The notes: generated by a model from the letters alone, not told the origin. Numbered from the stretch's first letter, positions 48,333 to 57,163 are shown. The stretch is 64,000 bases of DNA from Streptomyces aquilus (GCF_003955715.1 NZ_CP034463.1:2790001-2854000), one strand, 5' to 3'. Made by a program: numbers and translations.

Positions 48333-48360
48333 CCTACGGTCGGGAGAGACCGGCTGTAGG
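48333..48360. promoter_or_regulatory. Imperfect inverted repeat in the AhpD/MocR divergent promoter
   Basis: CCTAC-GGTC and GACC-ggct-GTAGG face each other over GGGAGA. It lies between two divergent starts and overlaps the -10 box TAGGGT (48357-48362) of the MocR gene, a good position for an operator. Confidence 0.5.
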
Positions 48361-48370
48361 GTTCATTTTC

Positions 48371-49813
48371 GTGGAGAAATCATGGGTCAATTCCGCCGAG
48401 GGACTCGGCTTCGACCTCCACCTGGAGACGACGGCGGAGCGAACCGGTCCGGGCGGCAGGCGGGCCGCGCTCGGCGATGCCCTGCGGGAGGCCGTACGGA
48501 GCGGCCGGCTCGCCCCCGGCACCCGGCTGCCGCCGTACCGGTCGCTCGCCGCCGACCTCGGCGTGGCCCGCAACACGGTGGCCGACGCCTACGCCGAACT
48601 CGTCGCGGAGGGGTGGCTCACCGCGCGTCAGGGCTCGGGGACGCGGGTGGCGGAGCGGACCGAACCGTTGCGGGCTGCCGGGCACGCGCGCGTACCCAGG
48701 AAGTCGCCGTCACGCGCGCGTGGACCGCGGCACGACCTGCGGCAGGGCACGCCGGACCGGTCGACGTTCCCGCGGGCGGCCTGGCTGACCTCCTACCGGC
48801 GGGCCCTTCAGCAGGCACCCGACGAGGTGTTCGGGCCCGGTGACCCCGCCGGGCGCGTGGAGTTGCGCGAGGCGCTCGCGGAGTATCTGGCACGCGCGCG
48901 TGGAGTGCGTACCGAGCCCGGGCGGATCGTGATCTGCTCCGGCTTCGCGCACGCCCTGCGGCTGCTCTTCCAGAACGCCCAAGTCCTCAGGGGCCCCCTG
49001 GCCGTGGAGGCGTACGGCCTGCCGTTCCACCGTGAGCTGCTCGCGGGCGCCGGCGTGCGGACCGTACCGCTGCCGCTGGACGAACAGGGCGCCGACGTCG
49101 GGCGGTTGACGCGCGAGCGGGCCGTGCTGCTCACTCCGGCGCACCAGTTCCCGACCGGTGGCCCGCTGCACGCCGAGCGGCGGGCCGCGGCCGTCGACTG
49201 GGCACGCGCGCGTGACGGTGTGGTGCTGGAGGACGACTACGACGGCGAGTTCCGCTACGACCGCAAGCCCGTCGGGGCGGTCCAGGGGCTCGATCCGGAG
49301 CGGGTGATCTACCTCGGCTCGGTGAGCAAGAGCCTGTCGCCCGCGGTGCGGCTGGGATGGATGGTGCTGCCGGAACGGTACGTCGACGGCGTGCTCGCGG
49401 CCAAGGGCGAGCGGGAGGCCTGGGCGAGCGTCCTCGATCAGCTGGCCCTCGCCGACTTCCTGGTTTCCGGGGCGTACGACCGTCATGTGCGGCGCATGCG
49501 GCAGCGGTACCGGAGCCGCCGCGACCGGCTCGTCGCGGCGCTCGCCGCGCACGCGCCCCACGTCGAGGTCAGCGGTGTCGCGGCCGGCCTGCACGCGGTG
49601 CTGAGGCTGCCGCCCGGCACCGAGCGGTCGGCCGTCAAGGCGGCCGTCTGGCAGGGCGTCGCGCTCGACGGGCTGGCGGAGTTCCGGCACCCGGAGGCCT
49701 CGGCGGCGGACATGCCCGCCCAGGACGGCCTGGTGGTCGGGTACGCGACCCCGTCCGAGGCCGCGTACGGGGCGGCGCTGGAGGCACTGTGCGCGTCGCT
49801 GCCCCCGGGCTGA
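48371..49813 (+). CDS. MocR-type GntR/aminotransferase regulator
   Basis: 480 residues. The N-terminal winged helix (about 15-90) has LPPYRSLAADLGVARNTVADAYAEL; the C-terminal fold type I aminotransferase domain (about 115-475) binds PLP, with the Lys in YLGSVSKSLSPAVRLGW and DDYDGEFRYD. MocR proteins sense PLP or amino acids. GTG 48371 follows TAGGGT by 8 nt, so it is probably leaderless. It is divergent from the AhpD-fold gene, its probable target. Confidence 0.93.
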   Translation: MEKSWVNSAEGLGFDLHLETTAERTGPGGRRAALGDALREAVRSGRLAPGTRLPPYRSLAADLGVARNTVADAYAELVAEGWLTARQGSGTRVAERTEPLRAAGHARVPRKSPSRARGPRHDLRQGTPDRSTFPRAAWLTSYRRALQQAPDEVFGPGDPAGRVELREALAEYLARARGVRTEPGRIVICSGFAHALRLLFQNAQVLRGPLAVEAYGLPFHRELLAGAGVRTVPLPLDEQGADVGRLTRERAVLLTPAHQFPTGGPLHAERRAAAVDWARARDGVVLEDDYDGEFRYDRKPVGAVQGLDPERVIYLGSVSKSLSPAVRLGWMVLPERYVDGVLAAKGEREAWASVLDQLALADFLVSGAYDRHVRRMRQRYRSRRDRLVAALAAHAPHVEVSGVAAGLHAVLRLPPGTERSAVKAAVWQGVALDGLAEFRHPEASAADMPAQDGLVVGYATPSEAAYGAALEALCASLPPG

Positions 49814-50151
49814 GGCGCGTGGCGAAAGCGGCGCCTCTCCTGCCTTCGGATGAGCCCGGTGTTCCGCGGCTCCTGCGCGGGGACGAGGCGGGGATTGCTG
49901 CGGCTGGACCGGCCGCCGGAGGCCCTCTCCTACCGTGTTCGGATTTCCCCTGACAGCTGTCCGAAAAGTGGCTTACGGGCTACATGGATCGGAACGGCGG
50001 TGGGATCATCGGGACAAGGAGGCGTGCTGCCGCCGCACCCGGTCCGGCCGGGTCCGGCAGAGGGTTCGCCCCATCCTTCGTTCCGCCGTCAGGCGCAGGG
50101 CCACCCCCGCGCGTCCCCCCTGTTGGCGGTCGGTCCTGGAGGGTGTTCGAG
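49814..50151. other. 338-bp intergenic region
   Basis: No gene with coding support. A small inverted repeat TTCGGA (49938-49943) / TCCGAA (49960-49965) is visible near a possible -35 (CTGACA). The following gene's frame stays open back to 49984, but that stretch is low-complexity and ATG 50152 has the good ribosome site. Confidence 0.5.
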
Positions 50152-52326
50152 ATGACGACGCTCGACGAACGTCATGGAGAGGGCGCGCGCGGCGGGGACG
50201 CTCCGCGGGGCGAGGCCGCCCCGAACGCGACCGTCGTCCTTGAGCAACCCGTCGCCGCGGTCCCCCGGTCCGCCGGGTCCAAGGCCGCGAACCTCGCCCG
50301 CGCGGCCCGTGCCGGACTGCCGGTGCTGCCCGGCTTCGTGATACCCGCCGGCGCGGCCACCGACGGGACCGCCCTGCGGCGCGCCTGGGCCGAACTGTCC
50401 GAGGACGGCACCCTTCCCCTCGTCGTACGGTCCTCGTCGCCGCAGGAGGACACCGAACAGTCGTCGCTCGCGGGCCAGTTCGCCTCCGTGCTGGACGTGC
50501 GCGGCTGGCGGGACTTCCGTGCGGCGGTCCGGACCGTGCTCGACTCGGCGCACCGGCCCGACGGGTCCACGGCCCCCATGGCGGTCCTGGTGCAGCCGAT
50601 GCTGACCGCGCGCGTCGGCGGAGTGATGTTCGGGGCCGACCCCGTCGCCGGGCGGACCGACCGGATGCTGGTCAGCGCGGTGCGCGGCGGGCCGGACAGC
50701 CTGGTCGGCGGGGAGCAGGCCGGGACCGGCTACTGGCTGAGCCGGAGCGGGCGGCTGCTGCGGACGGAGCCGCCGGACGCGGGACCGCGGACCGATCCCC
50801 TCCTCACCCGCCCCCAGCTGTTCCGGCTGGCGCGGCTCGCGCGGCGGGCCCGGCGGGTGTTCGGCGGGCCGCAGGACATCGAGTTCGGCTTCGACGAGGA
50901 CGGGCGGCTGTGGCTGTTCCAGAGCCGGCCGATCACCGCGATGGCGGCACGACCGCCGCGCGGGGCCCGGCTGCTCGGACCCGGGCCGGTCGCCGAGACG
51001 TTGCCCGGGCAGCTGGAGCCCCTGGAGGAGGACCTGTGGGTGGCGCCCATGGCCCGGGGACTCGCCGCCGCCCTGGACATCGCGGGCAGCGCACCGCGGC
51101 GGCTGCTGCGGGCGGTGCCGGTGGTCACCACGGTCGGCGGACGGGCCGCGGCCGACCTGCGCCTGCTGGGCACGGCCCCGCCACGGCACCGGTGGCTCGC
51201 GCTGCTCAATCCGGCGCCGGGCGCGCGCCGGCTAGGTGCCGCGTGGCGGGTGGGCCGCCTCAGCGCGGCGCTGCCCGGCCTCGCGACGGACCTCGTCGCG
51301 GACGTCGACGCCCGGCTGGCCCGCATCCCGTCACCCGCCGGGCTCCCCTCACCGGCGCTGGCCGCCGAACTCCGCTGGACGCGCGCGGTGCTGGTGTCGC
51401 TGCACGCCCAGGAGGCCCTCGCGGGCGCCCTGCTGCCCGACCCGCCGACGAACCGCACCGCGGCGGGCGCGGCCCTGACCGCCCTGTCCGAGGCCCGCGC
51501 CCAGCACCTCCCGGACGACCGGATCATCACCACCCACCCCGTGGTCCTGGCCCTCACGGCACCGAGCCTGCGGGGCCGGGGGCGGCTGCCGGAGGCGAGG
51601 GGGCCGGTCGACGCGGGGGCTGCCGTACGAACCCACGAGGCAACCCCCGTGGTCGACGCGGAGGCTGCCGTACGGCCCCACAAGGCACCCCCCGCTTCCA
51701 CCCCCGCCCCCGCGCTCCCGCCCCGGGAAGCCCTCCGCCTCCGTATCCGATGGGTGCAGGAGTTGCAGGTCAGGCTCGTGCGTGCGGCCGGTCGGCGATG
51801 GGGGGTCGGCGTCGAGCGGGTGGCGCTGCTGCGGTGGCGGGAGCTCGCCCACGCGCTCGACGGTGGGGCGCTGCCCAGGGACCTCGGTGAGCGGATGCCG
51901 TCCGCCGGGTCGGCCCCGTTGCCGGACGCGTTCCGGCTGGCGGACGGCAAGGTCGTCGCCGAGCACGAGGGCGGCCGGGACGGGGACGGCGGGCGCGGGG
52001 TCTCCGGTGGGCGGGCCGTCGGGACGGCGTGGGACGGGACCGGGGCACGGCCCGCGGACGCGGTGCTCGTCGTACGGACCCTGGACCCCGCGCTCGCGCC
52101 GCTGCTGCCCGGCCTCACCGGACTCGTCGCCCAGACCGGCAGCCCGTTGTCCCATCTCGCCGCGCTGGCCCGGGAGTTCGGCCTGCCGGTGGTGGTCGGC
52201 GCCGCCGACGCCGTACGGCGTTTCCCGCCCGGCTCCCGGCTCACCGTGGACGGCACGACCGGTGAGGTACACCCGGACGACGCGACGGACGTCGCGCTGC
52301 GGGATGCGGTGGGGGGCGCGTCATGA
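50152..52326 (+). CDS. Rifampin-phosphotransferase / PEP-synthase-like protein
   Basis: 724 residues. N-terminal ATP-grasp of the PPDK_N type: SKAANLARAARAGLPVLPGF, VVRSSSPQEDTEQSSLAGQF and DIEFGFDEDGRLWLFQSRPIT. A helical middle part (about 290-580) includes a poorly conserved, Pro/Ala-rich section. The C-terminal swivelling domain carries the phosphohistidine motif TGSPLSHLAALAREFGLPVVVG. Order ATP-middle-His is that of rifampin phosphotransferase (Rph); it is shorter than Rph (about 865). The GGAGG site is 9 bases before ATG. The following membrane protein overlaps its stop. Substrate unknown. Confidence 0.85.
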   Translation: MTTLDERHGEGARGGDAPRGEAAPNATVVLEQPVAAVPRSAGSKAANLARAARAGLPVLPGFVIPAGAATDGTALRRAWAELSEDGTLPLVVRSSSPQEDTEQSSLAGQFASVLDVRGWRDFRAAVRTVLDSAHRPDGSTAPMAVLVQPMLTARVGGVMFGADPVAGRTDRMLVSAVRGGPDSLVGGEQAGTGYWLSRSGRLLRTEPPDAGPRTDPLLTRPQLFRLARLARRARRVFGGPQDIEFGFDEDGRLWLFQSRPITAMAARPPRGARLLGPGPVAETLPGQLEPLEEDLWVAPMARGLAAALDIAGSAPRRLLRAVPVVTTVGGRAAADLRLLGTAPPRHRWLALLNPAPGARRLGAAWRVGRLSAALPGLATDLVADVDARLARIPSPAGLPSPALAAELRWTRAVLVSLHAQEALAGALLPDPPTNRTAAGAALTALSEARAQHLPDDRIITTHPVVLALTAPSLRGRGRLPEARGPVDAGAAVRTHEATPVVDAEAAVRPHKAPPASTPAPALPPREALRLRIRWVQELQVRLVRAAGRRWGVGVERVALLRWRELAHALDGGALPRDLGERMPSAGSAPLPDAFRLADGKVVAEHEGGRDGDGGRGVSGGRAVGTAWDGTGARPADAVLVVRTLDPALAPLLPGLTGLVAQTGSPLSHLAALAREFGLPVVVGAADAVRRFPPGSRLTVDGTTGEVHPDDATDVALRDAVGGAS

Positions 52327-53249
52327 GGAGGATCGCCTACCTCTTCGGAGGCCTCGCCGCGGCCGGGGCGGGGACCTACCTCGTCTATCTGTACCGGTGG
52401 CAGTGGCAGCGGGCGATGCTGTGCGGGGTGCTGCTGCTGGTGGTCGAGGTCATGCTGCTCGGGATCGTGCTGCTGGGGCGGCTGACCCGCATCGAGGACC
52501 GGCTGCGCGACGGCGACCGGCGTCAGCGTGAGCTCGCCGCCCGCCAGGAGGACGCGCTGGCCCGGCTGCGCGGCGCCCCCGAACCGGCGGACGGTCCCGG
52601 GCGGTTCCGGTGGCTGGAGGACCCGGCGGAGCGCACGTACGTGTTCGTGCCCGTTCTCATGGTCACCGGCGTGCTGCTGTCCGGGCTCGCCTGGGTCGTG
52701 CAGCGGATCGCGTCGGCGACGGCCGGGCCCGCGGAACGGCGCCTTGCCGGGCGGCTGGCCGTCCTCACCGCACCCGACCCCGCCGCACCCGGCGACCTGG
52801 AGGACGTCGCGGACCTGCCGCCTTACGGCGTCCGGCGCGACCGGCGCCGTACCGTGCGCACGGCCGCCGTCGGCACGCTCGGCGTGGCCCTGCTCGGCGG
52901 GCTCGTCGTGGGCCTCGCGCACTTCACCCAGACCCGGGAGGAGAACGCCAACGACAGCGCGGCGACCTCGGTCGTGGTCCGGGTCGACATGCGCGGCCCG
53001 GACATGACGGCGCAGCGCCGGGCCCTGGCCGCGGAGCAGGTTTGGGAGCGCTGCCGGGACTCCACCTCCGTGCCGCTGCGCCACGCGACCCTCGGTGACC
53101 TGGGCGACGGGCTGTACGCCGGGGTCGTACGGCCGGCGCTCACGGATCACGACCGGCTGCGGCTGCGCGGCTGCCTGGAGGACGCGACGCTGGAGCGCGC
53201 GCACCTCACGGTGGTCGGCATCGGGGACGCGGACGCCGACGACGACTGA
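52323..53249 (+). CDS. Membrane protein, unknown function, coupled to the Rph-like gene
   Basis: 308 residues. ATG 52323 overlaps the previous stop as ATGA. Two N-terminal helices (about 4-20, 32-52), a charged coiled coil (RLRDGDRRQRELAARQEDAL), a third helix at about 105-125 and a fourth at about 185-205, then an extracytoplasmic domain with VVVRVDMRGPDMTAQRRALA. No family recognised. The coupling implies joint function with the phosphotransferase-like protein. Confidence 0.75.
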   Translation: MRRIAYLFGGLAAAGAGTYLVYLYRWQWQRAMLCGVLLLVVEVMLLGIVLLGRLTRIEDRLRDGDRRQRELAARQEDALARLRGAPEPADGPGRFRWLEDPAERTYVFVPVLMVTGVLLSGLAWVVQRIASATAGPAERRLAGRLAVLTAPDPAAPGDLEDVADLPPYGVRRDRRRTVRTAAVGTLGVALLGGLVVGLAHFTQTREENANDSAATSVVVRVDMRGPDMTAQRRALAAEQVWERCRDSTSVPLRHATLGDLGDGLYAGVVRPALTDHDRLRLRGCLEDATLERAHLTVVGIGDADADDD

Positions 53250-53370
53250 GCGGCACGGCCACAGCAGGGGCATAAGGGCCGCATAACATCGCACACACGC
53301 ACAAGACGGCCGATCGGGTGACGGGCTACCATGCGAAAGCACCCACGTCCCCCACTCCCCCGGGTCGCCC

Positions 53371-54075
53371 ATGGCCGTCCTCACCGCCACCCTGCCCCGC
53401 CCCGCCTTCCACAAGCGTCCGCTCCAGCGGCGCACGCTGCGGTTGCTCCTCGCCGTCGTGCTCGGTTACGCCGTCCTGTGGGCGGCCGGCGCCGGAGGCG
53501 TCCTGGCGCTGTCGTACTGGATGCGCGAGGAGAGCCCGGCACCGGCCGGGACCCGTACCGTGCAGGGAGTCCACCACTTCCAGCCGGTCGACACGCGGGG
53601 GCGGCTGTGGCGCGGCGCGGCCCCCTCGCCCGCTGGATACCGGGCCCTGGCCGCCCTGGGCATCACCACGGTCGTCGACCTGCGTGCCGAGGACCTGAGC
53701 GCGGCCCAGCTCGCCGAGCCCGCGAAGGCCGGGCTGAAGCTCGTACGCCTGCCCATCCGGGACGGGCAGACGCCGAGGCCGGAGCAGGTGCGGGCGTTCC
53801 TCGACACCGTCGCCCGCGCGGCGGGGCCGGTGTTCGTGCACTGCGGTGCGGGCGTGGGCCGTACGGGCACCATGGCGGCGGCGTATCTGGTGCAGACCGG
53901 CGAGGAGTCGTCCGCCCAGGCGGTCCGGCGCAATCTCGCGGTCGGACCGCCCTCGATCGAGCAGATCTACTACGGGCTCAGCCTGAGCCCCGCACAGGCC
54001 GAGCAGCCGCCGCTGCCCGTGGTGGTGGTGAGCCGACTGGTTGACGCGCCCCGGCGGATCGCCTCCTGGTTCTGA
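53371..54075 (+). CDS. Membrane-anchored dual-specificity/tyrosine phosphatase
   Basis: 234 residues. One N-terminal membrane helix (about 24-48) follows a basic stretch; the catalytic domain faces outward or inward depending on topology. The P-loop is HCGAGVGRTG with nucleophile Cys158 and Arg164, the general acid is probably Asp131 in PIRDGQTP, and GITTVVDLRAE marks the fold. It probably dephosphorylates proteins or phosphoinositide-like groups. Start ATG 53371. Confidence 0.9.
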   Translation: MAVLTATLPRPAFHKRPLQRRTLRLLLAVVLGYAVLWAAGAGGVLALSYWMREESPAPAGTRTVQGVHHFQPVDTRGRLWRGAAPSPAGYRALAALGITTVVDLRAEDLSAAQLAEPAKAGLKLVRLPIRDGQTPRPEQVRAFLDTVARAAGPVFVHCGAGVGRTGTMAAAYLVQTGEESSAQAVRRNLAVGPPSIEQIYYGLSLSPAQAEQPPLPVVVVSRLVDAPRRIASWF

Positions 54076-54115
54076 GTCCCGATGCCAACCATTGCTTAAC
54101 AAATGCCAACTGACG

Positions 54116-54370
54116 TCATGACAGCAGGAAGTCCGCCTCCCCCGCCTTCGCGCCCTCGATGAACGCCGTCATCTCGTCCGTGGTGTAGATCAGCGCCGGG
54201 CCGTCCGGATCGGTCGACTGGCGGACGGCGATCCGGCCGTCGGCCAGCTTCATCGCCTCCAGGCAGTTGCCGCCGTTGCCGCCGCTCCACGGCTTGTGCC
54301 AGCCCTCGCTGCCCAACTCCCGCGCGGGCATGCCGTTGTAGACCGGTATGCGCGGCTTGATGCGATCCAT
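54116..54370 (-). CDS. DUF397-domain protein (whiJ-cluster partner)
   Basis: 84 residues with the DUF397 pattern: W-KPWSGGNGGNCLEA, then GRIAVRQSTDPDGPALIYT and FIEGAKAGEADFLL. Such small proteins are encoded beside XRE regulators of the WhiJ type and are proposed to act as their partner, in toxin-antitoxin-like fashion. The ATG directly abuts the XRE stop (0 bp), so translation is coupled. Function of the pair is inferred from S. coelicolor whiJ genetics. Confidence 0.93.
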   Translation of the reverse strand: MDRIKPRIPVYNGMPARELGSEGWHKPWSGGNGGNCLEAMKLADGRIAVRQSTDPDGPALIYTTDEMTAFIEGAKAGEADFLLS

Positions 54371-55231
54371 TCACAGCTCCTTGCGGAGATCCCGGAGGAT
54401 CTCCTTCGTGCGATGTGCCGTAGCGGCCTGCGCCGCCGTGCGGTCCATGACCTCGAGGTGGGTCGCCACCTCCGCGCGCGCGTCCAGGTAGACGGCGCCG
54501 GTCAGGTACTCGCTGTAAACCATGTCCGGAAGCTCCGGCACGGCGAATCGGAACAGCACGAAGGGCCCGTACGTGCCGGGGTGCGGCCCGTTGGCGAACG
54601 GGGCGACCTGCAGCGTCACGTTGGGCAGCTTCGTGGCCTCGAGCAGCTTGTCGATCTGGGCACGCATCACCTCCGGGCCGCCCACCGGGCGGCGCAGCGC
54701 GGTCTCGTCGATGACCGCCCAGAAACGGGGGGCATCCGGACGGGTGAGCAGTTCCTGGCGTTGTACTCGCAGAGCGACGTGCCGCTCGATGTCCTCCGGC
54801 CGGGTCTGGCCGATGGCTCCGGACTTCAGCACACCGCGGGCGTACTCCTCGGTCTGGAGCAGCCCGGGCACGAAGTGGGGGTCGTAGGACCGGATGAGAC
54901 TGGCGGCGCCTTCGAGGCTGACGTACATCGAGAACCAGCCGGGCAGGATGTCGTGGTACCGCTGCCACCAGCCGGGTTTGTTGGCCTCCTCGGCCAGCTG
55001 CACGAAGGCGTCGGCCTCCTCGTCGGAGACGCCGTAGGACTTCAGGAGCAGCTGGAGGTACGGGATCTTGAGGCCGACCTCGGCCATCTCCATGCGGCGG
55101 ACGGTGGCCGGGGCGACGCGGAGGACCTTGGCGGCCTCCTCGCGCTTGAGACCGGCGCGCTCACGCAGGTCCAGCAGGCGCCGGCCGAGGACGACCTGGC
55201 CGACCGTCGGCGCGGACCGCGGCTCGCTCAC
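54371..55231 (-). CDS. WhiJ-like XRE regulator with DUF5753 domain
   Basis: 286 residues. GTG 55231 has AGGAGG six bases upstream; longer frames reach 55369 but lack support. The helix-turn-helix is RERAGLKREEAAKVLRVAPA with TVRRMEMAEVG (about 22-55). The larger DUF5753 part contains VPGLLQTEEYARGVL, RVQRQELLTRPDAPRFWAVI and the C-terminal MVYSEYLTGAVYLD. In Streptomyces WhiJ homologues repress developmental genes until released. It forms a pair with DUF397 and is divergent from an ATPase gene. Confidence 0.94.
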   Translation of the reverse strand: MSEPRSAPTVGQVVLGRRLLDLRERAGLKREEAAKVLRVAPATVRRMEMAEVGLKIPYLQLLLKSYGVSDEEADAFVQLAEEANKPGWWQRYHDILPGWFSMYVSLEGAASLIRSYDPHFVPGLLQTEEYARGVLKSGAIGQTRPEDIERHVALRVQRQELLTRPDAPRFWAVIDETALRRPVGGPEVMRAQIDKLLEATKLPNVTLQVAPFANGPHPGTYGPFVLFRFAVPELPDMVYSEYLTGAVYLDARAEVATHLEVMDRTAAQAATAHRTKEILRDLRKEL

Positions 55232-55431
55232 CCTCCACCTCCTGGACGTCCCGGGGTTCCGGGGACCCGTAGAAACCTGTACAGAAACCTGCGCAAAAGA
55301 ATCCTGGCAGCCCGACGGCGCCATTCGAAGACCTATTCGAAGACCTGGTCGGATCTCCGGTGATCTCAACTGGCGCCGCTCGACATGCTTGTTGCGAGCA
55401 GTGTGCCACGGCCTTCCAGACCGTCACACAG

Positions 55432-55471
55432 CACTCTGCAATTTTCAGAGTGACACTTGCCAAGTGTTCAC
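55432..55471. promoter_or_regulatory. Two adjoining perfect inverted repeats in the whiJ-like divergent region
   Basis: CACTCTG-N7-CAGAGTG (55432-55452) runs into GTGACACTTG-C-CAAGTGTtCAC (55450-55471), an extended repeat with one extra base. They are 12 to 50 bp before the ATPase start and about 200 bp before the XRE start. Likely operators for the XRE protein or another developmental regulator. Confidence 0.7.
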
Positions 55472-55483
55472 GGCGGGGCGATA

Positions 55484-56611
55484 GTGGCAAGCGTGATTCC
55501 GTCCGCGCCCTTAGGAACAGACGCCGCCGCAGGCCCCCACAGCCTCGGTGCCGCATCGGGAGCAGGCCGCTCTGCCGGGCCCGCTGCCGAGCGCCGGTTC
55601 CGGTTCGAGCTGGCCGCACATCCGGGTTCCGCCGCGCAGGCCAGACGGCTGACGCGCGCCCGGCTGAACGGCTGGGCGGTCTGCGAGGACACCTGCGACA
55701 CGGCGGCCCTGGTGGTCTCCGAGCTCGTCACCAACGCCATCGTGCACACCGCGAGCAGACACATAGTCTGCGAGCTGCACGACGGCGACGACCTGGTGCG
55801 CATAGCCGTGCGTGACGAGGGCTGCGCCCCGGGCGAACCGCACCCGTGCGCGCCGCGGGGCGAGGAGGAGCACGGGAGGGGATTGCTTCTCGTCGACGCC
55901 CTGTGTCACTCCTGGGGCACCCACGAGCACGGCCCGGGCCTCCTGGTCTGGGCGGACCTGCCCCGCGAGAGCGACACCGCGGGGACCGACACCGGCCCCC
56001 ACAACGACCTCGGCTGGGGAGCCCGCCCCAAGCCCGGCCCGGCCGACGGCCCGGGCGGCGAGGACGACGGGGCGGACGCCCTGCACAAGGCGGACGCACG
56101 GTACGCCACCGACGCCCGCCACGACGCCGACGCCCGCCACCGCTACGACGCCGACGCGCGGCACAACACCGACGCACAGCAGCGCACCGACGCACAGCAG
56201 CACGCGATACCCGGCCGCGGCGACGCGATACCGGGTCACGGCACCGGGGCATCACGGCACAGCGACCCGATCCCCGACCACCGCGCCGGAACCCCCGGAC
56301 ACAGTGACGCGAAACCCAACCACGGCGCCGGCATACCCCGCCCCGACGCGGCGAGAGCCGCCCGGCACGACGCGGCCCCTCGGCACGACGGCACCCCCCG
56401 GCACACCGGCGGCGAGCCCTGGCCCCCCGGCGGCGCCGAGACCTGGCATCTCGGAAGGCCCCGGCGCGACGGCAGCGAGACCCTGCACTACGGGGCGCCC
56501 TGGCACGACGGCACGGAAGTCCGGTACGACGGGGCGGAAGCCCGCCACCACGGCACCTCCCGGCACCACGGGTCGGCGCCGCAGCACGGGACGGGGGGCC
56601 CATGGCTCTGA
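55484..56611 (+). CDS. HATPase-fold protein (AbaA-like) with TTA codon and His/Asp-rich tail
   Basis: 375 residues from GTG 55484; GTG 55493 is also possible. The GHKL ATPase part (about 35-165) has VVSELVTNAIVHTAS (N box), VRDEGCAPG (G1) and HGRGLLLVDAL (G2), as in anti-sigma/RsbW-type kinases of the whiJ/abaA clusters. The last 200 residues are low-complexity repeats of DAR/HDAD/HG units. Codon 10 is TTA (55511-55513), so translation should need the bldA tRNA. It overlaps the next gene by ten bases. Confidence 0.9.
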   Translation: MASVIPSAPLGTDAAAGPHSLGAASGAGRSAGPAAERRFRFELAAHPGSAAQARRLTRARLNGWAVCEDTCDTAALVVSELVTNAIVHTASRHIVCELHDGDDLVRIAVRDEGCAPGEPHPCAPRGEEEHGRGLLLVDALCHSWGTHEHGPGLLVWADLPRESDTAGTDTGPHNDLGWGARPKPGPADGPGGEDDGADALHKADARYATDARHDADARHRYDADARHNTDAQQRTDAQQHAIPGRGDAIPGHGTGASRHSDPIPDHRAGTPGHSDAKPNHGAGIPRPDAARAARHDAAPRHDGTPRHTGGEPWPPGGAETWHLGRPRRDGSETLHYGAPWHDGTEVRYDGAEARHHGTSRHHGSAPQHGTGGPWL

Positions 56612-57042
56612 GGGCTGCGACCGGTGGCCAGGTCATGACCCTGGACACGCTGGTCCGCCTCCGGCGGGGACTGCACACGCCGGTCACCCCCCGACGGCTC
56701 CCCGTACCCGACGGCATGACGGCCCCGCTGGGCTGCGACGCGGTGGCGGTACCCGCCCGCTTCGGCCCGCTGGTGATGCCCCGGCTGCCGCGCGTCGGAT
56801 GCGTCTACGCCGATGAGGCGCACTGGTGGTGGATCGTTCCGTCGGACTCCGACTACGCCCTGGAGTGGCCCGCGCCCGCGCGCTACGCCACCGGCGCCAT
56901 CGTCCCCGACGCCCCGGGCGTCCCCGGCCTCATCCACAAGCCGGAGGGCACGGTCCCTTACACCCCGCCGATCCCCCTGTATCTGGCCCTGTGCCGGCTG
57001 ACGGGGACGACCCCCGCCTGGTCGCGACCGGTCAGCGCCTGA
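56602..57042 (+). CDS. Hypothetical protein of the whiJ-like cluster
   Basis: 146 residues; ATG 56602 overlaps the ATPase stop, while ATG 56635 (MTLDTLVRLRRGL) is an alternative. No known motif. Short Trp-rich centre (DEAHWWWIVPSDSDYALEWP) and a Pro-rich C-terminus. Similar small proteins follow the ATPase gene in other Streptomyces whiJ-type clusters, as I recall. Function unknown. Confidence 0.75.
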   Translation: MALRAATGGQVMTLDTLVRLRRGLHTPVTPRRLPVPDGMTAPLGCDAVAVPARFGPLVMPRLPRVGCVYADEAHWWWIVPSDSDYALEWPAPARYATGAIVPDAPGVPGLIHKPEGTVPYTPPIPLYLALCRLTGTTPAWSRPVSA

Positions 57043-57163
57043 GCCGAGCCCGACTCCACCAAGGCGTACGCCCGCGCGCAACAGCCCCTCTCCTCCGCGC
57101 CCTGCCCCCGGCGCCCCCCTCCCGCGATAGTGGCCCTCCGTCCACGATCGGGGGAGGCCGTCG

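Noticed and set aside
49984..50151. A longer start for the Rph-like protein
   Set aside because: The extra 56 residues are low-complexity Gly/Pro/Arg and the GGAGG before ATG 50152 is clearly better.
55232..55369. A longer start for the WhiJ-like regulator
   Set aside because: The extra 46 residues do not resemble the family, and AGGAGG precedes GTG 55231 at the proper distance.
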